A stretch of DNA of 64,000 nucleotides from Umezawaea endophytica (lineage in GTDB: Bacteria; Actinomycetota; Actinomycetes; Mycobacteriales; Pseudonocardiaceae), in the NCBI RefSeq assembly GCF_025061645.1, contig NZ_JANYMP010000005.1, forward strand, positions 28,522 through 92,521. The letters are read 5' to 3'. Both the position numbers and the translations under genes were made by a program. Below, in pieces: positions 58,948 to 64,000 of this stretch. The notes beneath the pieces are model-generated. The model was not told where the DNA came from, made no database searches, and worked only from the letters and a program-made list of their open reading frames with translations. How positions within the stretch are numbered: the stretch's first letter is position 1; every line of letters begins with the position of its first letter.

Positions 58948-61900
58948 TCACGAGCCCGCCACCTCCGTCAGCTCGGCCAGGTCGGCCAGCAGTTCGCTGG
59001 CGGACACGGCGTCGAGCGCGCCGAGGGTCGTGTCGGCGGGGGTGTTGTGCCAGCGGTGGCCCACGGTGTCGCGGTCGACGAACACGCGGCGCAGCGTCTG
59101 GTCGCCGAGGGCGTCCAGGTCGCCGACGACGAGGCCGGGGTCGAGTTCGACGATCGCGTGCTGCCCACCGGGCAACCGCTTGTACAGGCCCGGCTCGACG
59201 CCGCCGTCCATCGGCGCGCCGCGCTCCCAGCCCAGCCGCACCAGCAGCAGCACGCGGGTGGTGGGCAGCACGACACCCTCGAACCTGGACAACCTCGTCC
59301 CGGCCCGCTCGGCCTCGGTCAGCGCGTGCACCGGGCGGCCGAGCTGCGGGAACGGTTGCAGGATCTCGTAGTCCGCGAAAACGCCCGACCACGCCTCGAC
59401 CGACTCCCCCAGCCGCAGCGGGTGCGCCACGGCGACCACCGCGTCCTCCGGGAGCACGAAGACGTCGTCGTCCACTGTGGACAGCGAGCTGTCCTCGGCG
59501 ACCCGGAACGACCCGGTGACCGCGCCAGACTCGCTCTGCGTCACCCACACCAGCCGTCGCACCAGGTGCACCAGCAGCGGGTGGCCCGCGAGAAACTCGG
59601 TGAACTCCTCGCCGGTCCACGTCCTGCCGCTCACCATCGCCCGCTCCAGCCTGGTGATCTGGTCGGCGGCGAGCGTCCGCACGTCCTTCTTCAGATCGGT
59701 GAAACGCTGGTAGGCGGCCGTCGCCAGGCCCTCGTCGTCCTTCGCCCCCGGCTTCGGCAGCGACTTGCGCGGCGTGCCGTCCTCATCGGACACGAACGGC
59801 CTCAACCGCTCGTCGAAGCCCACCACGAACCGGCGCGGGCCGTAGTCGAGCACCGCGGACCCGGCCCGCGACAGGCCGAGGTCCGGCACGAGGCGGTCGG
59901 CCAGCCGCTCCGGCGACAGCCCCAGCTTGGCGGCGACGTGCTCGATCTTCTCCCTCGCCTTCTCGCGGAGCCCGGCGAACTTCACCTTCCGCGCGATGCC
60001 GTCGAGGTGCATGAGCGCGACGTCCGTGCCGATGTCGGCCAGCACGTCCAGCCCGGTGACGGCCCGCACGTGACCGCCCTCCCCCGGCCAGGCACGGATC
60101 ACCGGGGCGAGCGCGCGCACCGTGCCGTCGTCGCCGAGCACGCCCAGCGCGGTGAGCGCCCAGCCGTCCTTGGACGGCATCCCGGCCGCGCGCCACTGCT
60201 CGAACAGCGCCCAGCCGAACTCCGCGACCGACGCCGGGTCGCAGGCCTCGACGACCGGGGCGACACCGCCGTAGGGCTCGCCCGGCCGGGACAGCGCCAG
60301 CATCGTCAGCAGGTCGCCGACGGCTCCGGTCGGCAGCGCGACCCGTTCGTCGCGCAGGCGGATCTGCGGCAGCGTCGCCACGGCCACCCACCCTCCCGGT
60401 ACCGGGAGCTTCTTCGGCAGCAGCGACAGCGGGTCTGTCGCGAGGACGACGCTCACCGCTCTGACGGCCTCGGCGCCCAGCGCCGACGCGGCGGCGACCA
60501 CCGCGGCCTCCCCGATCTCCGCCGCGACCAGGCGGACCGCGCCCTCGGCCGCGGTCCGCTCCCGGCCCAGCGCGCCGAGCGCGGTGGGCAACAGGAACGG
60601 CAAGGCGTCCGCTCCGTGCCGGGTCAGCCAGGCCACCGCCTGCGAACGCACGGACTTCTTGTCCAGCGCGGCCACCATCGTGCGGGCGACCCGCTCGTCC
60701 AGCACCGGCCGGAGCACGCGCAGCGCGTCGGCCGCGGTGCCCAGGTTCAGCAGGGCGGGGAGCGCGGCGAGCCCGAAGCGCTCCAGCAGCGCCGCGCCCC
60801 ACGACTCCACCCGCCAGGTGCTGGTCGGCCGGTACGCCGCGATCAGCGGCTCGACCAGCTCCAGCGGCGCGTGCAGGAACGTCGGGTACGCGACGATGCC
60901 GCGCCGCGCCACCTCCGCGGCCCAGTCGGTCGTGCGGCGGTGGTAGAGCAGGTTCGCGTCGCGCTCGGCGGCTGCGGCCCGTTCCTCGTCCGGCAGCCAG
61001 GCGATCCGCGCGGCGACCGGGATCGGCAGACCCGGCACCACGACCGGCGGCGCGGGCTTCGGGCGCGTCCACGGTGGCACGCGCAGGACCTCCGGCAGCG
61101 ACTCGGCGGACGCGTCGGGCAGCCGTTCGACCCCGGCGAGCAGCGTCGACGCGACCTCCCGCTCGGCGGGCGCCAACCCGTCCAGCAGCGCGGGGACCGC
61201 GACGAGGTGGCTGCGCAGCAGGTCTGCCGCGGCGGGCGACCACGGCTGGTCCGCCACGGCGGCAGCGGCCAGCAGCCGTGCCGCGCGCCGCGGGTACCGG
61301 CGCATCGCCTCCTGGAGCGCGGGCCGGACCTGCGGCGCCTCGACCCGGACCAGCAGCCTGGTGAACGCGTCGTCCGTGGGCATCTCGACCAGCCCGGCCA
61401 GCAGCCGCCTGGTCAGGTCGGCGTCGGCGTCCTCCAGCCAGTCGGCGAACGCCGCCGCCGCGCTCGGCCCGAGCGCGCGCAGCAGCGTCGGCACGACCCG
61501 GCCGTCCCGCTCGGCGACGCGGCGCACGGAGCCCTCGGAGACGGCCGCGAGCTGCTCCGGCGTGCTCAGCGCCGCCAGCAGGCAGGCTCTGGTGACCGCG
61601 TCCACGGCGTTCTCGGCCTCGGCCACCGCCCGGTCCACCAGCGCCGTCTCGGTCGGCAGCAGGAACGCCGCCACGCACGTGCCGATGTGACCGATGTCCA
61701 GCGCGACGACCTCCGCGACCGCGGCGGCGTACTCGTCGTCGGCAGCCGCGGCGAGTGCCCGCCGGACCTCGCCGCGCATCTCCTCGACCGCCGAACCCCA
61801 CCGCAGGAAATCACGGGGCTGCGCTCGCCGCAGCACCTTCGACTTCGCCTCGGCCACGACGTCGGCCGCCAACACGGTCGCGGCGGCGGCGAACGCGACA

Positions 61901-62685
61901 CCGTGCTGCTGGACCCAGTCGGAGGCCACCAGCCCGAGCCCACGGCGTTCCCGGTAGTCGAGCACGGCGGCGAGGGCGACCACCGCCGCCGCCGCGCCCA
62001 GCGGATCGGCGGCACCGGCGAGGTAGCGCGCCACAGCCTCGCGCATCTCCTGGTCGCCGCCGTCGATCAGCGGGGTGAACCGCGGCGAGTGCCGTTCGAC
62101 GAGCGCGGCGGTGGTACCGACGGCGGCCGGGTCCGCCTTGCGCTTCACCCGCCCCTGGTCCCGCCGCGGGTACGCCGACCGCACCTGCGTACCGGGCGTG
62201 AACACGTCCTCGTCGGCCGGGTCCACGGCCGGGCTCACGCCCTCGGACGAACTCACGGCCGCAGCCGGGCTCTCAGCCTCGGACGAACTCACGGCCGTGG
62301 TCCCACCCTCGGACCGACCCCCGTCCACCACCGGGCCCTCATGCTCGGGCGGACCATCCACCGCCGGAGTGGCCGGGCCTTCGACCTCGGGCGGGCCCTC
62401 CGCCGCCAGAGCAGCAGGCCCCTCGTCCTCGGGCGGACCCTCCGCCGCCGGAGCGGCCGGGCTCTTGACGGCCGCCGCCTCGCCGACCTCGCTGTATCCC
62501 TTGCGGAGCTTGGCCGCCGCCTGGGCGTCCAGGAAGGACCGTGCCGCGGCGGCGGAGGCGAACTCCTTGCGCTTGGTCTGCCCGGCCGTGCCGAGCCGCC
62601 CCCACCGCACCGTCACGGCAGCGTCCTCACAGGACGCCTCCCAGAACTTCTCGGAGCTTCCCCCGATGTACTCCAGCCGCCGCAC
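58948..62685 (-). CDS. WGR and DUF4132 domain protein
   Basis: 1245 residues from GTG 62685 (GGGAGG upstream). N-terminal WGR domain (VRWGRLGTAGQTKRKEF, about 26-42), an acidic Pro-rich linker with repeats (82-118), a long HEAT-like helical body, and DUF4132 in the C-terminal third (RDERVALPTGAVGDLLTMLA, VLDYGPRRFVVGFDERLRPF). WGR domains bind nucleic acid or PARP-type partners; the role of DUF4132/MolR-like proteins is poorly known. It appears monocistronic. Confidence 0.83.
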   Translation of the reverse strand: MRRLEYIGGSSEKFWEASCEDAAVTVRWGRLGTAGQTKRKEFASAAAARSFLDAQAAAKLRKGYSEVGEAAAVKSPAAPAAEGPPEDEGPAALAAEGPPEVEGPATPAVDGPPEHEGPVVDGGRSEGGTTAVSSSEAESPAAAVSSSEGVSPAVDPADEDVFTPGTQVRSAYPRRDQGRVKRKADPAAVGTTAALVERHSPRFTPLIDGGDQEMREAVARYLAGAADPLGAAAAVVALAAVLDYRERRGLGLVASDWVQQHGVAFAAAATVLAADVVAEAKSKVLRRAQPRDFLRWGSAVEEMRGEVRRALAAAADDEYAAAVAEVVALDIGHIGTCVAAFLLPTETALVDRAVAEAENAVDAVTRACLLAALSTPEQLAAVSEGSVRRVAERDGRVVPTLLRALGPSAAAAFADWLEDADADLTRRLLAGLVEMPTDDAFTRLLVRVEAPQVRPALQEAMRRYPRRAARLLAAAAVADQPWSPAAADLLRSHLVAVPALLDGLAPAEREVASTLLAGVERLPDASAESLPEVLRVPPWTRPKPAPPVVVPGLPIPVAARIAWLPDEERAAAAERDANLLYHRRTTDWAAEVARRGIVAYPTFLHAPLELVEPLIAAYRPTSTWRVESWGAALLERFGLAALPALLNLGTAADALRVLRPVLDERVARTMVAALDKKSVRSQAVAWLTRHGADALPFLLPTALGALGRERTAAEGAVRLVAAEIGEAAVVAAASALGAEAVRAVSVVLATDPLSLLPKKLPVPGGWVAVATLPQIRLRDERVALPTGAVGDLLTMLALSRPGEPYGGVAPVVEACDPASVAEFGWALFEQWRAAGMPSKDGWALTALGVLGDDGTVRALAPVIRAWPGEGGHVRAVTGLDVLADIGTDVALMHLDGIARKVKFAGLREKAREKIEHVAAKLGLSPERLADRLVPDLGLSRAGSAVLDYGPRRFVVGFDERLRPFVSDEDGTPRKSLPKPGAKDDEGLATAAYQRFTDLKKDVRTLAADQITRLERAMVSGRTWTGEEFTEFLAGHPLLVHLVRRLVWVTQSESGAVTGSFRVAEDSSLSTVDDDVFVLPEDAVVAVAHPLRLGESVEAWSGVFADYEILQPFPQLGRPVHALTEAERAGTRLSRFEGVVLPTTRVLLLVRLGWERGAPMDGGVEPGLYKRLPGGQHAIVELDPGLVVGDLDALGDQTLRRVFVDRDTVGHRWHNTPADTTLGALDAVSASELLADLAELTEVAGS
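62326..62448 (-). repeat. Acidic 14-residue repeat in the DUF4132 linker
   Basis: Three imperfect units of about 14 residues (42 bases) around A-E-G-P-P-E-x-E-G-P-A encode part of the linker between the WGR domain and the HEAT-like body. Confidence 0.7.
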
Positions 62686-62772
62686 GGCCCCTCCCACCAC
62701 TGTGGATCGTTGTCGAGCGCACCGTATCCCGGAGCACCGACAATTCCTGATCCCAGCCGGGCGGGAGGGCCG

Positions 62773-63936
62773 TCAGGGCGACCAGGGCGCGTCGAAGGAC
62801 CAGGCGATGTCCGGCACCAGGTTGGCCGCCGTGTCCCACGCGTTGGAGCCGCCGGGGGTGGCCAGCCACAGCTCGCTGTTGATGTGCCGGAGGTAGGAGC
62901 CGGGGATGTTCCACGAACTCAGCCGCACCCCGGTCGGCGCGGACCGGCCGCACCAGGTCGCGTCGGCGCGCGTGAGCGCCGTGCCGTCGTCGGCGCTGAT
63001 CCTCACGCGGGAGTTCTGGTGGCGGAGGTAGTAGCCGGGGAAGTTGCGGGACTCGAGGCTGTGGCAGCCGCCCGCCAGGCCGGGAACGACCCGCCAGGTG
63101 GCGTCGGACTTGAGCAGGGCGGAACTGCCCGCGTCCACGTGTTCGGTGCGCCCCAACGAGTTCTGGTGGCGGACGTACCGGTCGGTGAAGCCCGGCGTGG
63201 TGACCCGCAGCGACCGGGCACCGGACGGCAGGGTGACGGGAGCGCCGTCGTCGCCCGCGGAACCGGGGACGGCGGCGAGCGCGGTGGCCCAGCGGGCGGC
63301 CATCTTGTCGTAGCCCGCGCGGGTGGGGTGGACGCCGTCGGCGAGGTCCGCCGCGGTGAGGGCGGAGTTCATGTCGACGAAGTGCACGCGGGCGCCCTTG
63401 CCCTGGACCACGCCGGGGATGGCGGCGTTGAGGGTGTTGGCCTTGGCGTTGAGCGCGGGGTCGCCCAGCGGGATGAGGGAGGACACGAACACGTCGGCGT
63501 TCGGCGCCGCGGCGCGGATGTGGTCGACCAGCGCGCCGAGTCGGGCGGGCGCGCCGGGCAGGTCGTGGTTCTGCACGACGTCGTTGGTGCCGACGTGGAT
63601 CAGCACGGTCCGCGGCGCGGTGCCGCGCACCCAGGCGTCGACGTTGGCGTCGATCTGGTCGATGCGCCAGCCGGGGTGGCCCTCGTGGTCGTGGTCGGGC
63701 AGGTCGGCCGGGCCGTTGGACTGCGAGCCGACGAAGTCGACCAGGTGGCCCGCGTTGGCCAGGGTGCGCCACAGGGCGATCCGGTAGCCGCCGGGGACGT
63801 TGAAGCCGTCGGTGATCGAGGCGCCGAGCGGCAGGATCCGCACGCCTCCGTTGCTCTCCGCCGCCGTCGCCACGCCCGTGAGGCCGAGCGCCGTGAGACA
63901 CAGGGTGGTCAGGACCAGCGCGCACCGTCGCCACAT
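62773..63936 (-). CDS. Secreted SGNH hydrolase with C-terminal AbfB domain
   Basis: 387 residues from ATG 63936. Signal peptide (ALVLTTLCLTALGLTGVATA), SGNH esterase/lipase domain with LPLGASITDG (catalytic Ser), HVGTNDVV and DGVHPTRAGY (Asp/His), then an AbfB/CBM42-type arabinofuranose-binding beta-trefoil from about 235 (GFTDRYVRHQNSLGRTEHVD, FPGYYLRHQNSRVRI, IPGSYLRHINSELWL). It is probably a secreted carbohydrate esterase acting on arabinose-containing polysaccharide. Confidence 0.88.
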   Translation of the reverse strand: MWRRCALVLTTLCLTALGLTGVATAAESNGGVRILPLGASITDGFNVPGGYRIALWRTLANAGHLVDFVGSQSNGPADLPDHDHEGHPGWRIDQIDANVDAWVRGTAPRTVLIHVGTNDVVQNHDLPGAPARLGALVDHIRAAAPNADVFVSSLIPLGDPALNAKANTLNAAIPGVVQGKGARVHFVDMNSALTAADLADGVHPTRAGYDKMAARWATALAAVPGSAGDDGAPVTLPSGARSLRVTTPGFTDRYVRHQNSLGRTEHVDAGSSALLKSDATWRVVPGLAGGCHSLESRNFPGYYLRHQNSRVRISADDGTALTRADATWCGRSAPTGVRLSSWNIPGSYLRHINSELWLATPGGSNAWDTAANLVPDIAWSFDAPWSP

Positions 63937-63979
63937 GTCGAACTCCCGTTGTTCGGGTGAGACCGCGAGGGGGACGGGC

Positions 63980-64000
63980 GGGGGGGGGGGGGGGGGGGGG
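63980..64000. repeat. Poly-G run at the window end
   Basis: At least 21 consecutive G residues end the window, just upstream of the SGNH gene start. Such runs are typical of sequencing artefacts at contig ends. Confidence 0.7.

Noticed and set aside
59047..63960. A very long open frame on the plus strand (about 1640 codons) opposite the DUF4132 and SGNH genes
   Set aside because: It is antisense to two genes with recognisable domains, has low-complexity Arg/His/Gly-rich composition and no ribosome site. It is a by-product of high GC content.
1..64000. tRNA, rRNA, CRISPR arrays, insertion sequences, phage or plasmid genes
   Set aside because: I looked for transposase and integrase-like proteins, cloverleaf-type sequences and regularly spaced repeats and saw none. 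The repeats found lie inside protein-coding repeats or promoters.

Overview
The window is GC-rich actinomycete DNA. Codon third positions are strongly G or C, GTG starts are frequent, and genes are packed into operons with four-base start/stop overlaps. The gene families (iniBAC-like dynamins, TioE-type MerR regulator, I36-type secreted proteins, STAS/HATPase pair, type VII-like proteins) suggest a filamentous member of the Pseudonocardiales such as the Saccharothrix/Actinosynnema/Lentzea group. That placement is inference; there is no rRNA, tRNA, CRISPR or transposase here to confirm it.

Layout. 1-7.5 kb is an iniBAC-type envelope-stress locus: the end of a LuxR-type regulator, two dynamin-like GTPases, an IniB-like protein with acidic repeats, and a divergent membrane-anchored Hsp70-like protein. 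7.5-18.8 kb is mixed housekeeping and regulation: secreted or anchored proteins, a YtrA-type GntR/ABC operon with a near-ideal operator, small secreted cysteine proteins, an NTF2/HxlR pair, a STAS/HATPase partner-switch pair and TerC. 18.8-21.8 kb carries DUF4387/AtuA and an unknown gene.

23.2-31.5 kb is the most interesting part. It is an eight-gene leftward operon: D-amino-acid-oxidase-like flavoenzyme, SidA-type amine N-hydroxylase, small cupin, MetRS-like ligase, luciferase-like flavoenzyme, unknown protein, PNPOx-GNAT fusion and HAL/PAL-like lyase, with a convergent MFS exporter. N-hydroxylase plus cupin plus MetRS-like protein is the signature of the N-N bond (hydrazine) forming machinery known from s56-p1, pyrazomycin, formycin and triacsin biosynthesis. 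Here the cupin and MetRS parts are separate genes, the lyase lacks the normal Ala-Ser-Gly cofactor motif, and no NRPS or PKS is present. I read it as a compact, probably undescribed hydrazine-type small-molecule cluster. A ligA copy follows at 31.9-33.9 kb.

34.7-52.1 kb is a polysaccharide-use locus. It has a large secreted heparinase-like lyase and a second secreted lyase, a lipoprotein-dependent sugar ABC importer, four Gfo/Idh/MocA oxidoreductases, an epimerase-like SDR, a DHDPS-like aldolase, an acyltransferase and a GntR/LacI-type regulator. Repeated TCATTCC half-sites occur in its promoter regions, which points to one regulon: extracellular cleavage, import, then oxidation, epimerisation and aldol cleavage inside the cell.

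52-64 kb holds SDR/LysR, VOC, an alpha/beta hydrolase, a type VII-like pair, a double-MerR regulator with an erythromycin-esterase-like gene, a WGR-DUF4132 protein and a secreted SGNH hydrolase with an AbfB domain. The window ends in a run of G. Strong bidirectional hairpin terminators separate most convergent gene pairs.
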